This document shows, in pieces, positions 32,976 to 44,363 of a stretch of 64,000 nt of DNA (positions within the stretch are counted from its first letter, which is position 1; every line of letters begins with the position of its first letter). Made by a program: the position numbers and the translations under genes. The notes under the pieces are model-generated. The model was not told where the DNA came from, did not search any database, and saw only the letters and a list, made by a program, of their open reading frames with translations. This DNA is from Sclerotinia nivalis (Eukaryota > Ascomycota > Leotiomycetes > Helotiales > Sclerotiniaceae): NCBI GenBank assembly GCA_029531795.1, contig JAPEIS010000009.1, positions 62,001 to 126,000 of the forward strand, given 5' to 3'.

Positions 32976-34776
32976 TGAAAACATCTCCATAATCTTCTTC
33001 AAGCACAAAAGATTTACAAACTCACACTTTGTACCGCACTTTTCACCAAGTGCTAGGCACCACATGAAGCTCTCCGCCGCTCCAGACGGCGCATACCAAA
33101 GCAAAACGAAACCATCCATCGTGTTACATTCTAGCGACTTCCACTCTCTAAGATCTCACAATACACTTATAACCTCAATTATGGAAAATGGTGAGTTTGC
33201 GAGGTATTGAAAATGGTTCACTGCCGCATTACAGATGCATCTGTGCAGGACCGGTCATCGCACGAGAAGATGTGAATATCGTTCTCTTGCACAATTACGG
33301 ACCTGGAGAGACCCTCAACAAAGAGTTTTGCGGATTAGATCTACCCGCACAAACTTGCAGATCAACCATCTTCTTGTACTATATTCTTGGGTGTGTTTGG
33401 GCGTGATTATATTGCCTTTATTCTTCCGTCATATCAACGCACCGCCAACATGGCAGACACAATACCTTCGATCTCAAATCCCATACGCACTATCATCCAA
33501 GCTCTTCTCGCCGCTGCCGCTGCCGATCATGCTAAGCCGAATCCCGAGGTCTTTAATTTGTCCGTGATTGATAACAATAGTTTACGCACGAATTAACCCT
33601 ATTACGGTTCTTCTAGTCCAAAACGGATCAAAGGGCTACTAATTTTCAACCCACAATCTCTTTTTAGGCAATTTTATTCCAAATTAGCGTTGCAAGAGTT
33701 ATTGGAATGGGATGAAACACGGGGTTTGCATTATCTCTCCAACAAAGTACAGAGTGTTATGGAATTCAGAACGGGCAAGAAAGGCAATGAATTCGTTTCT
33801 GCGCTCTCACTACTGGATGGCTCTATGGGACCAGAGCGCGAAGTCAAGATTGACCGGAGCAAAATTCATTTTCTGTGAAGAGCTAGTAAACTTTTTGGTT
33901 AACCCGGAATCAAACTAGTAAGTGGCTATGTTTGATCCGAGAATTTAAGTTAATAGAATCCCGGGGCCGCTTGATAACTCAATCTAACCCTATGCTGTAC
34001 TTTCCTTTCGCATACTTTGGTAATGGAAGGTGTACTTCTATGACTAGCTTTTGCTGCGGCTCGAACGAACTAAGATCTAATAGTATACACAGCATGGCAG
34101 TAGTCCTGCGAGAGCAAGTCGACAAGTTGTTGGTCTTGCCACATGACGTCTAACATTCAGGTCCTTGAGACAAATGGCTAGATGAGGCTCATGCACGAAT
34201 AGAGCTGAAAACGGGATTTAGTACTTGATGGAAACATAAACATAAGCTTTGAAATTGTTTGACAGCGTACCTCCGTGAGCAGGTTGGCATGATTGTGTCT
34301 TTAAAGAGATAGGCAAGGTTCGGTCCGGTGAATAATTGTCGCAAAGTCAGTGAGTGATTCGCATGGTTTTCTTTCGTTGGTAGCTTTGAGAAGCTGTTTA
34401 TGGGATGTGATGCCTTATTTGGGGATTAATTAGTAGTCGGAAGGCAGTGCTTGCCAATCAATCCCTTAAAATCGGATACTAGCATTTACAGTACTTACGC
34501 ACAGATAATGGCCGGCCGGATTTCACCCGGAATTATTTATCAATATCATTCTATTCAATCTTATTTATTAAATCAATGTTTCATTATTTTAATATAAAAT
34601 TTTGATATATTTGAGATCTATATATATATTTTAATAATATAAAAAAAATTATATTGTTATACTATTTTAAACCTTTAATATTTAGTATGCCAGTTATTAG
34701 CTGCGATACAGGCCTTTATTCTATTCGATATACTAGTCCCCTGTTACGGGTTCATCTCCCTTCACCTGCACGTGAT

Positions 34777-34799
34777 CATGTGTGCCTTAGGCACACATG
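34777..34799. repeat. perfect 23-bp palindrome
   Basis: CATGTGTGCCT, a single T, then AGGCACACATG: 11-base arms match exactly with a one-base centre. It lies 95 bp outside the end of the Tc1-like relic and may be a terminal repeat remnant or an insertion junction. Confidence 0.75.
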
Positions 34800-34893
34800 C
34801 ATACACTCACTTCTATATAGTCAGGTCACCTCCTTGACCTTCTTCTCCTCCTCGTAGTACAACAATAGATCAAACCTACACATACCTTTTCCC

Positions 34894-35345
34894 TCACCGT
34901 GATACCCCCAATTTTTCGAATAACCTATTATCCAATGTATTCCAAGCTGCTTGTAAAGCATTCTTCAATCTTTATTTAGTATATTCTGAGATGCTTTTAT
35001 CTATAACAAGATCAGAAAACATTTCAAAAACATGTACTTTTAAATGCCATCAAATATACTCTATAGGATTCAGATCAAAGCTATAAAGAGGCCAATCTTG
35101 AACTAATAGGATACCCCTTTTTTGAAATTATGCTTTTACTTTGCAAGTAGTATGTATAGAAGCATTATCTTGTATGAATTGATACCCTGAATCCAATCTT
35201 TCGAAAATAGGTTCGATTTCTGTATCAAGCATTTCCAAATATGAATTGGTATTATACCTAAACTTTTTGGATTCAAAATCTTTATCCATAATATAGAGAT
35301 TGCTTCTTTCGGTATTACAAAAGCCTTTCCAGATTATAATCTTCA
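34894..35345 (-). pseudogene. Tc1/mariner-type transposase relic, 3' part
   Basis: The minus strand encodes YQFIQDNASIHTTCKVKA (second catalytic Asp block QDNASIH), then after a stop and frame change LVQDWPLYSFDLNPIEYI (DLNPIE, third catalytic block), and finally NALQAAWNTLDNRLFEKLGV. These are hallmark DDE motifs of Tc1/mariner transposases. Several stops and the absence of the N-terminal half show it is dead. The 5' side is cut off by a TGAT microsatellite at 35346-35370. Confidence 0.82.
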
Positions 35346-36847
35346 TTGATTGATTGATTGATTGATTTAATTAACGTCCACACTAAATCAAAGACTATCT
35401 AGGACGGTTAAGAGCTCAATCGAGCTCTTAACAGATAGCTATGGGTAGTACTATCTAAATAGCATACAGGTTTGTATATATTTTTGATAGGGGAAATGAA
35501 AACTAATACTAAAAAGCAAAGCCCGACCTCTATACGACATCGCATATAAAGATAAAAATACCAATCAAAGCATTACACTCATGATTTTCCAAATCCAATC
35601 CCTCCATCAATCAAATCCAAACAACCTTCCTTCACATCAACTCTTTGTCCTATTCGTAACTTCCCAACAATCATGCCTTGCCTAATATCGACTTCATAGA
35701 ACCCTCCAAACCATAAGAATATTAATCCTACAAGGTACCCCAATCCTATATATAGTATATCCTCCACCGAATTCTATAACAGATACATCATTAGCTCGGA
35801 TCGTTCCATATAACTCCTCTAAGTATATAAATTGTTGTTGTTTCGATTCGAATCGAAAAAGATAAAGCCTGAACCTCAAAACCGAATTTGATAAATCGCA
35901 TCCGATGCCCCAAAGGGATTTTGGAGATGATTTTGTAGTATATTATCGTAAATGATAGTGTTGTCCTTTGTTTCGTAATAAAAGTAGTATTGTAGAAAGC
36001 ACAATCCGATAATACGATTATCAAAAAACCGAGATCTGGTTTTTGCTATCAGCCAATTCGGAAGCAAAAAAACATCGCGATCGGATACCTCTTCCTCTTC
36101 CAATCACCACAACTCCATCAAATGACTCAAACTTAGCTCTGCAAACTCTAATAATTAAATAAAAGAGCTAGAGGTTCGTAAAGGACACCGCGTACAGGTG
36201 TTGAGTCTTGTCCTCCAATATAACCTTCATATTCTTCTTTGAAGAATATATTTGAATCATATTCTGATCCCATTTTTGAAAGGAAGAGCGGAAGATTTAT
36301 TTTTACTTTTTATTTTGTCTTTGTTCTATAAAGCATTTATCCGATCAGAAGATTAAATCCCATTCCTCCGTTTTAAGGCCCCTCCATACTAAGCACTATG
36401 CAAATCGTTTAAGTATATATTCTGATGTAAATTCAGGTTTCTTTCTAGCTCTCCAATTGTTTATTTCATATACATAAAAGATCCTCTTGATAATATCCCT
36501 TTTGCAATCAAGCCCACAAACTGTAATAATTTCCTAATAGATCGATTTGGGTTATAAACGTATATACTATATCATTATACATTCGTCTCTTTCTGAATAA
36601 CACTTCTGTTAGGGTTTTTTGAATAAGGATTTGCCTTCATTGTGCAATTGATTCATCTTAATAGTATTATATATAGTAGTACAGGCTATTCCAAGATTAT
36701 TCGCAATTTTAGTGGATCCTGTACCTTTTGAGGCTTTTCCAATAATTCTACTATGATCATATAGGCTAAGATGCTTTTGAGGAATATTATTATTATCAAT
36801 TGATCTTAATGGAGTGCGTTGTGATGGTATAATTAATAAATAGAATA
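35346..36847. other. AT-rich filler with a possible relic gene
   Basis: It begins with a TGAT microsatellite. On the minus strand between 36103 and 35579, overlapping frames read MEEEEVSDRDVFLLPNWLIA..., then QQQFIYLEELYGTIRANDVS..., then GGFYEVDIRQGMIVGKLRIG. These could be three pieces of one small decayed gene linked by tiny gaps, but I could not find normal introns. The rest is AT-rich and unreadable. Confidence 0.35.
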
Positions 36848-36957
36848 ACGTGGTTTATCAGTGGGTCGGCCATATCAGTGGGTCGGCCACTTTTACCTCG
36901 AATTATTGATTTAAAGCTATATTATTCAACAAAAACTAAATCAATTGATTGAAACTA

Positions 36958-38601
36958 TTAAGAATCTAATAATCTAGGATCAATTATACTATTTTGACAA
37001 ATTCTTGAATTGTGATTAGTCTTTCTATATTTACTACAGTATCGATTAGAAGATGCTTCTTTATTAGAATTCCCCCCATTTTGACGCTCATCGCATTGAA
37101 TCTGAATATCAACCTTTTGCTGAGATAATATATCTTCAGTTTCTTATTCAGTAAATACTCCTTTATTACATAATTGAATCTTTTTAGTGCATCAACATTT
37201 GCTTAATACTACATTTGCCTTCCGAAACATACGATTCTCTGTATTTAAAAGAATATTCTAATGGGTTAATCTTTCTGTATCTTTAGTTAGAGCTAATATA
37301 GTCTCGAATATAGATATAGGAAAACTTGATTGATGATAAGCCATTCAAGATTTTACTAAAATCGATTATGAAAGAGCTTTAATTGGATTATAAAGTATTT
37401 GAAAGATCCAAGAGTTTAGATCGACAAATGGAGGGGTAGGTGTACAAATCCGAATATCTAATTTTGAGAGTATAGCTTGAAGATCAAATGATATTAGACT
37501 TGCTTTTTGGAAACTAGCTTTTATATTTTGAATTGTGATTGATTATTGATATATAGCTTTAAAAGCTATAAAGAATTCAATTTTAATGATATAATTGATA
37601 TAAGCTTTAATAAATCCATCAATTTGATAACTATATACCTGTTTCAATACGCCAAAACAGCTAACGTTAAATGGTTGAATTAAATGACTTGAATGTAGTG
37701 GTAATCTTATACATATAATATTATTTGCCTTGCAATATGATTGAAAAGGTATCGATTCGTGATTTTCGTGTTTATCTAGTACTAGTATTCGATATTTGCC
37801 CTTTGTTCGATGAATTGTATGCTTATCGAAATGCTTTATCCATTCCAATCCTGTCTCATTATTCGTCTATCCATTGGAAATAGGTTTAATAGCCCAATCT
37901 ACAGGAAAACCGTTTTCTGTATACCAATTAGAAAAATGATATTACTCTTGAACCATCAGAAATGAAGATATAGTTTCCCCTTTACTATTACCATATATAA
38001 TCGCTATAACCCATTCTCTATTGTTTGATTATATTGCTTTACTTCTACCATTCCGTTCAGCACTAGTTACAACCATTCCGGGATATATTATACTTATCAT
38101 AAAACTAGTTTCGTCGAAGTTGTAGAAATCACAATCCAAGATACCATATTTCGCCTGTATATTCAATACCAATTGAAACCACTCTCCAATAAGCTTAGGA
38201 TCCTCGCAGAGAGCTCTTTGGAAGTCATAAACACAACTAAAACGCATCTTTAATTTTGTACATCGTTGTATAAAGCGATAAGCCCAAAACTTTCCAACTT
38301 TCTTCGCACCCCGCGTTTCGAGTATATAATTCGCTATATCTTCAATACTACTTAATTTAAATGAAAATCCTCTATGATCTATATCAAGTATATATTGAAT
38401 AAGTACCTCCTTTTCTAATTCAATCAAATTATGACTTTTTGGTCGAATTTCAGCTATACTAGGTTTACCTCGAATTCTATCACCCAATGTAGATCTAGAT
38501 ATACAATAGAATTGAGCTGCTTTTCGAATTGTTAATTTTTTATTTGATTCAATAGCCTGAATAGCTAAGATTATATATGCTTCTTTAGAATGAATTTCTA
38601 T
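36958..38601 (-). pseudogene. pogo/Fot1-like transposase of the outer element
   Basis: One continuous frame of 548 codons without indels, aligned codon for codon with the inner transposase. The start is ATA where the inner copy has ATG. About nine internal stops occur, for example where the sister copy has Trp (SNGWTNNE). Visible parts: an HTH/CENP-B-like N terminus (TIRKAAQFYCIS), the first catalytic block CDFYNFDETSFM, the second KYRILVLDKHENHESIPFQS, then a C-terminal Cys-rich tail. The substitutions look like RIP transitions. Not functional. Confidence 0.88.
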
Positions 38602-38639
38602 AGTTGATAATGAAGAAAACGCGTATTAAGTGTAGACTA

Positions 38640-40491
38640 ACATGGTTTATCAGTGTGCGGGTTATATCAGTGTGTGGGTCACTTTCATCTCAATTCAATC
38701 TCTTCTCTTTCAATACGCGTTTTATCAACAATCTACAATGAATTCGAATAACCAAGAAGCTTGTATACTCCTCGCTATTGAAGCTATTCAAAAAGACAAA
38801 AAAATAAGCATTCGAAAAGTTGCGAAGATATATAATATCTCGAATACAATACTACAGTATAGAATTAATGGTTTTACTCCTCGCTTTGAATATCGACCTA
38901 AATCTTATAATCTTTCAGAACTAGAAGAGAATATCATTTCTGAGTATATACTCGATATGGATATAAGAGGATTTCCATCTAAACTCAGAAATGTGGAAGA
39001 TATAGTGAATCATATTCTTGAATCGAGGGGTGCAAAGTATATTGGGAAGCTCTGAGCGTATCGATTCGTAAAGCATCGAATCGAATTAAAGATACGTTTT
39101 AGTTGTGTTTATGATTTTCAAAAAGCTCTCTACAAAGATCCTAAGCTTATTGAAGAGTGGTTTCGATTGGTTTCGAATATGCAAGCGAAATATGGTATTC
39201 TCGATAGCGATTTCTACAATTTCGACGAAACAGGCTTTATGATGAGGATTATATGTGCTGCAATGGTTGTCACTAGTGCTGAAAGATGCGGTAGAAGTAA
39301 ATCAGTACAATTAGACAATCGAGAATAGGCTACAGCAATAATATGTGGAAATGAGGAAGGTAAAACCATACTCCTATTTCTAGTAGTTCAAAGATAGGTT
39401 CATCTTTCCAATTGGTATACCGAAACTGACTTTCCTGCGGAATGGGCTATTAAACCTACATCTAATGGATGGACAAACAATGAGACAGGTTTAGAATGGT
39501 TGAAACACTTCGATAAGCATACTAAGAATCGAAGAAAGGGCAAATATCGAATGTTGGTACTAGATGGGCATGAAAGCCATGAATCAGTACCTTTTCAGTC
39601 GTATTGCAAAGAGAATGATATTATTTGTTTAAAATTACTACCACATTCAAATCATTTAACTCAACCATTTGATGTTAACTGTTTTAGTAGCCTGAAACGT
39701 TCATATGGTACTCAAATTGATGGGTTTATCAAAGCACATATCAATCATATTTCGAAAGTTGAATTCTTTATAGCTTTCAAAGCTGTATACCAAGAATCAA
39801 TTACGATTCAGAATATGAAATCAGGGTTTCGAGGAACAGGTTTAATACCATTTGATTCTGAAGCTGTACTTTCGAAACTAGATATTCGAATTCGCACACC
39901 TACTCCCCCCTTTTTCGATCAAGATTTATAGACTTCTCAAACCCCTCACAACCCAACTGAAGCTTTTTCACAATCGATTTTAGTAAGATCTCGAATGGCT
40001 CGTCATCAATCAAACTCTCCTATATCTATATTCGAGATTGTATTAGCTTTAGTTAAGGGTACAAAGAGATTAGCATATGAAAATACACTTTTAAATGTAG
40101 AGATTCGTATACTTCGGGTAGCAAATGAGGTATTAAGCAAGTGTCGACGTACAAAAAAAACTCAATTACGTCAAGGAGGAGTGCTTACTGAATAAGAGGC
40201 TATCGATATATTATCTCAACAAGAAATTGATATTCAGATTCAACACGATGAGCGTCAAAAAGGGGGGAATTCTAATGGGGAAGCATCTTCTAGTCGATGC
40301 TATAGTAAGTATGGAAAGACTAGGCATAATACAAGGACTTGTCAAAATAATGTAATAGATCCTAGATTATTAGAATCTTTATAGTTTTAATCAATTGATT
40401 TAATTGTTGTTGAATAATATGGGTTTGAAAGAGTGAATTGAGGTGAAAGTGACCCACACACTGATATGATCCGCACACTGATAAACCACGT
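38640..40491. mobile_element. inner pogo/Fot1-like DNA transposon, 1.85 kb
   Basis: It is inserted at a TA (38638-38639 and 40492-40493) only 59 bp from the right end of the outer element. Ends read ACATGG... and, inverted, ACGTGGTTTATCAGTGTGCG, about 60 bp of inverted repeat with a few differences that are all transitions. As in the outer element, each end has two tandem TATCAGTG-type blocks. It carries one plus-strand transposase pseudogene. The two families share the outermost GTGGTTTATCAGTG, so they are related but distinct. Confidence 0.93.
38738..40384 (+). pseudogene. pogo/Fot1-like transposase of the inner element
   Basis: 549 codons from MNSNNQEACILLAIEAIQKD to LLESL in a single frame with five internal stops, at 39053, 39326, 39395, 39929 and 40193. 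The first replaces a Trp preserved in the outer copy (FWAYRF); others are TAG/TAA where CAG/CAA is likely, all expected of C-to-T/G-to-A decay. Catalytic blocks: DFYNFDETGFM, MLVLDGHESHESVPFQS and HLTQPFDVNCF (DDD triad of the DDE_1 family). The tail RCYSKYGKTRHNTRTC resembles a CCHC zinc knuckle that has lost one Cys. Not functional as it stands. Confidence 0.9.
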
Positions 40492-40552
40492 TAATAATTC
40501 GAGGTAAAAGTGGCCGACCCACTGATATGGCCGACCCACTGATAAACCACGT

Positions 40553-41071
40553 TATAGGTTGTAGAAATGAAACACGTAAAAATTTATATTTACGCGTTTT
40601 CGGCCATTATCAGTGCACGGTTACTGTACGCACCAGATCGATGCGAGCATAAGCTGCTCGAAAGAAGCGCTATCCTATATGGAAGTATTTTTGTTGTCTG
40701 CGGACACTGGCAAATTTGTTTCTTTTGGAGGGAAACCACGCCGTGTTTGGTGCTCGGTCCTTTTCTCTTTAGGCACAATGAGGTGCAAAAATATCACAAT
40801 AATAAAGCTTTACATCCATGACGACTTCAAGATTTCAGCCAATCGCCCTAGAGCGAACGGTCTACCACGTTGAACTATGTAGCTGGAGTTAGTCAAGATA
40901 GTTGGGTTGAGTAACGGAAGCAAGATCGGGTATACTCAATGTTATATATCAAGAGAAGTGACTTTGTGAGAACAGATCGATCCATGTTGCTTTTTAGCAC
41001 AGCTATGCTATTGTATGGTGCAGTATTGATAAATGATAACGTACTCGTCCCTTCGTATGAATGCTGAATTC
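40553..41071. other. right flank of the transposon island
   Basis: About 500 bases of ordinary composition with overlapping short frames (40567-40873). No supported gene. Confidence 0.4.
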
Positions 41072-41464
41072 TTAGCCGTTCAGAAAGGGGATTCTCTCAG
41101 CTCTGATGAAATCGAGACTAGCAGACCAGGCTGATGGTGAGAGCAAATCTGAAGCTTCAGCGATAGTCAAACCTGTCATTCAAAAGTGTACAAAGTAGCG
41201 GGCAGCAGGTGCCGTGAACTTACATGATGGGATGTTCCATAAATGGCGCTGACCTTGAAGGAAAGACCATGAGTGAGGTTGAAGAAGTTTAAGAAGAGGT
41301 TCTAGGGGAGATGAAAGGAATTTTACAAATTGGAAACTGAATTTCCAATTGTTGGAATCTCTATCATCCATCCTGTTTGTGCCCATAGGGCAAATTCGAG
41401 TACCAGAAATGCAAAGATCTAGATTGACAGGAAATCCATATTTGAGGCACAATGGACAATTCAT
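41072..41464 (-). CDS. small hypothetical protein, 113 aa
   Basis: Exons 41464-41224 and 41172-41072 (minus) with a 51-bp intron (GTAAGT...ACAG) joined in phase give a 113-residue product. It begins MNCPLCLKYGFPVNLDLCIS and contains four N-terminal Cys in CxxC and related spacing (MNCPLC, DLC, RICP), then a helical part and a second exon ending ERIPFLNG. The Cys pattern hints at a small zinc-binding module, but no family is recognised. The perfect donor and in-phase second exon are the main support. Confidence 0.5.
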
Positions 41465-42694
41465 GATTTGATAAGTGAGAAAACAAGAATTATATTCCTG
41501 TACAAAGAGTAAAGTGGAAGATGTTTCCTGTAATATTACATGAGGTTTGAGGGTGATGAATTTCCTGTCTCTAGACTCGGACCTGCCACGTTGGTCTCTG
41601 CTGCTGCAAAGAAACCAAGCAACTCTGCGAGCTAGTCAGTCAACTTGCGTAGTAGCGTTGCCAGTCTAGATTCTCAAGGGAGTTAGTGCAACACCGCCTC
41701 TGACACTGATTAAAAAAGGACACCACCTTGACTACTGCCTCAAATTACAATTGAAATGTAACAGTGTAGAATTAAGTTCAGGATTATAAAGTACCTTTGG
41801 TCTTGTATGGTGAGTTGATTGATTAGTCCTCAAACCACATTCTCTCATTTCCAATCAAAGTTGCGCCGCAGTACTTGGATCTCTTCTTCAAATCAGTGAT
41901 GTTCATTTACTACTTGCAAACATTATGTCAATCCGGTAATCATTCGACTCGCTGCTTCAACTAACCTCTCATGTTAATAGTTTCGAGGTGGAAAATATGA
42001 TGTTATCGCATGTTTGTATGTGAGTAGAGGAAAGCTTTTGTAGATTAGTTGCGAGGAAAAGGTCACATCAATTTGCATTACTACACTGTTCCTACACAAA
42101 ATAGGACTCTGATGCTCGTGAAATAAGAACAACAAATATTTATCACGTCTATATTGAACTGCTGCAACCATAACGACTCTTTGTTAGCACATTACATTGA
42201 CCGACCCCGCTATAGACTTTATTGTGAGTATTAGCTGATTGCTCCGGAGAAATGACCGTTAAGAGAGCATTCGGCATTTAGAAAATTCTCCGTGATGCAT
42301 TCAGGTTGAAGAGGGCTGTGTCTTGAGAGATCTGATTCTGAGAGCCGAAGAGGGGCGGTTCAATATGGCTGGTTGAAATCGAAGTAATGGGAATGGATAT
42401 CAACATAGGAAATTCTTAGACCCAGACAGACAACAGTAAGCTAGCATTCTTCGCTACATCTTGGCCATCTTGGTATTTTACCTCACTTGAATTGAATCTC
42501 AAGCCAACATAAACATATATCGAATGATAATTGGAGGAGGAACACTGAAATGTACAAAAAAGAAACGCAAGTAGCTTTGATGAAGTTTATATAATATTGA
42601 TCCAGCGCGAATGGTAATAAATTACACAACCCCAAAAAGCTCCAGCCCATATCCGTGCTTATCCGACATTAATCATTAAAACAGCCATAGATGT
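41465..42694. other. 1.2 kb intergenic region
   Basis: No gene recognised. Short frames (for example 41974-42171 minus) have no features. Confidence 0.4.
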
Positions 42695-43023
42695 CTAAAA
42701 CTTGTCGACTTCATCATTGACAACGTTGTTGATTCCGGAGTCCATTTGGGAAGGCACTCCCTCTTTGCTTGCAAATGAGTCGACGGCTATGCGAAAGAAA
42801 TGTCAGAATCCAGTGAGCACAGAGTAGCTAGATGGCTAAACATACCAGAGTCTACCATGGTATCTTTGGTGCTACCGCCCATACCATTGGAGTTGTTTCC
42901 CATATTGTTTCCCATACTGTTTCCCATATTGTTTTCCATGTTGTTTCCGACGTTGTTTCCGTTATTTCCACCTTGTTGCATTTCGCTCTCTCCGAACCCC
43001 TTGATATCTTCTCCAAGACCCAT
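42695..43023 (-). CDS. small conserved-type protein with Gly-Asn repeats
   Basis: Exons 43023-42846 and 42786-42695 (minus), 59-bp intron, 89 residues. The N-terminal half is a (N)NMGN-type repeat (GNNVGNNMENNMGNSMGNNM). The C-terminal half AVDSFASKEGVPSQMDSGIN followed by NVVNDEVDKF resembles a small helical module that I recall from uncharacterised fungal proteins (KEGVP...IN..V..EVDKF). It is hydrophilic and lacks a signal peptide or membrane helix. Such small soluble proteins are often stress- or conidiation-related, but nothing in the sequence proves that here. Confidence 0.72.
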
Positions 43024-44363
43024 GATGATTGATTGAAGTGATTGGTTGTGGGGTTGGTCTTTATCAGATGTTAAAATCCGCTGAGCCCTGGTTAGGCAAA
43101 TCTTAGTATGGATAGCTCACTTGTTGTTTGTTTGAGGCGACAGGTTGAAAAACAATATTTGATGTGTTGATGAAAAATAGCGAGGAAGCAAGAGGAGGAA
43201 CAAGACTTCTTATACTTTAACATTTCCCCTAGAACTTACATTACAATTCGTGATACGAACCTGCTTGATTGTTGGTCTCCATGAACTTTGCATCCAGTTT
43301 CGACGTTGCATCACAGTTAATGCATCATGATGTAAGATACTTCCCCAATCACCCGCACTCTGATCTCCATATTAATCAATCTCTCCATCATCATGACACC
43401 CATATTTAGACTCCACGTCCTGAAATATCTACCCAATAAGGGTTTGCATCTATCTTCCATGGGTTCTTGTTCCTAAGACTTCCAACCTCAAGCAAAACCC
43501 TGGCCAAGTAGAGTTACAAGGACCTACTCCGTACAGCCAAGATAAACCTGCTCTTATCAGAAAACCCCTGCAGTCTTGCATGAACAAGCGTCATGTTTTT
43601 GATGGGCGCAGAACAAGGTTCTTGTGCCTATTTAAATGCTCGATTTCCGATCGATGTGCACGCCAATGTACGGGGAAAGGCTTGATTGAACGAATGCATA
43701 TCTTGGATTTACTTGGCCCCAGTGATGAAAGAACCAGCCAGGTTGGAGGATAGAACATCTAATTCGTTGTCTTTTCCAACATAGAACGACTAGATACCTA
43801 CTTTTGGGACCCAGTAGCAACAAAAAAATGTAGACGATTAGGGCCTGAAAGATGCCAATTATTGTCTGTAGGTGTTTTCGCATAATGTTTCGTTCTATTG
43901 CTTGATCTGATCTATTAAGGTTACTAGAGGAAAAAGAGGAGAAATAGAAAAATAGAAAATAGTAAAATAGTAAAATCGAAAAATCGTAAAATCGTAAAAT
44001 AGTAAAATAAGAGGATGGGGTTTGAGGTAACAAACACGTGACTCATCACGGGGACTTCATTTCATCTTTCTAATGCCAAGCAAATAAGGTTACTCTTATC
44101 GCGATAGGCCATCCATCGATAAGCATTCAGCAAATGAATGTTTGGAGGTCACAAGTTCAAATCAGACATCTTCATCCTGTTGACAGTTTTGTATTCGCCG
44201 TTTGACTTGATATTGATTTTGCAACCATTGTTCATTCATTATATCCTCATTGCGCAACCAAGGCACTTTCTCTCAACATTCTAGACTTATCGACCTTATT
44301 GACTCCTATCTCTACGGCTTCTGCGTACACTCCAACCTAAATCCCTAGACAACCACAATCAAC
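43024..44363. other. divergent intergenic region with low-complexity DNA
   Basis: One TACTCCGTA nonamer is at 43525-43533. A run of AAAATAGT / AAAATCGT units occurs at about 43940-44008. The minus-strand frame 43632-44033 crosses this run and is not supported. The promoter of the asparaginase-like gene is in the last few hundred bases, with a pyrimidine-rich leader. Confidence 0.45.

Larger units (their letters stand above)
32572..34893. other. gene-poor, increasingly AT-rich approach to the transposon island
   Basis: Small frames at 33188-33596 and 33690-33918 have some protein-like composition (for example MADTIPSISNPIRTIIQALL at 33450) but no splice model gives a coherent product; they may be decayed genes. 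AT content rises sharply from about 34550 onward, with long A/T runs at 34600-34680. Confidence 0.4.
36848..40552. mobile_element. outer pogo/Fot1-like DNA transposon, interrupted by a second element
   Basis: The left end starts ACGTGGTTTATCAGTGGGTC and the right end is its inverse. The terminal inverted repeats match perfectly over 59 bp (36848-36906 against 40494-40552) and are flanked by TA on both sides (36846-36847, 40553-40554), the pogo/Tc1 target duplication. Each terminal repeat contains the 17-base block TATCAGTGGGTCGGCCA twice in tandem, probably transposase binding sites. Without the inserted inner element it is about 1.85 kb and encodes one minus-strand transposase, now dead. Confidence 0.93.

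Noticed and set aside
33188..33596. Small gene with a GTGAGT intron starting at 33181
   Set aside because: Splicing the plausible donor and acceptor runs into a stop after a dozen codons; other frames give no coherent product.
43632..44033. Minus-strand frame of 133 codons
   Set aside because: Its N-terminal part is the translation of an AAAATAGT/AAAATCGT simple repeat (Tyr/Phe-rich), and the rest has no support.
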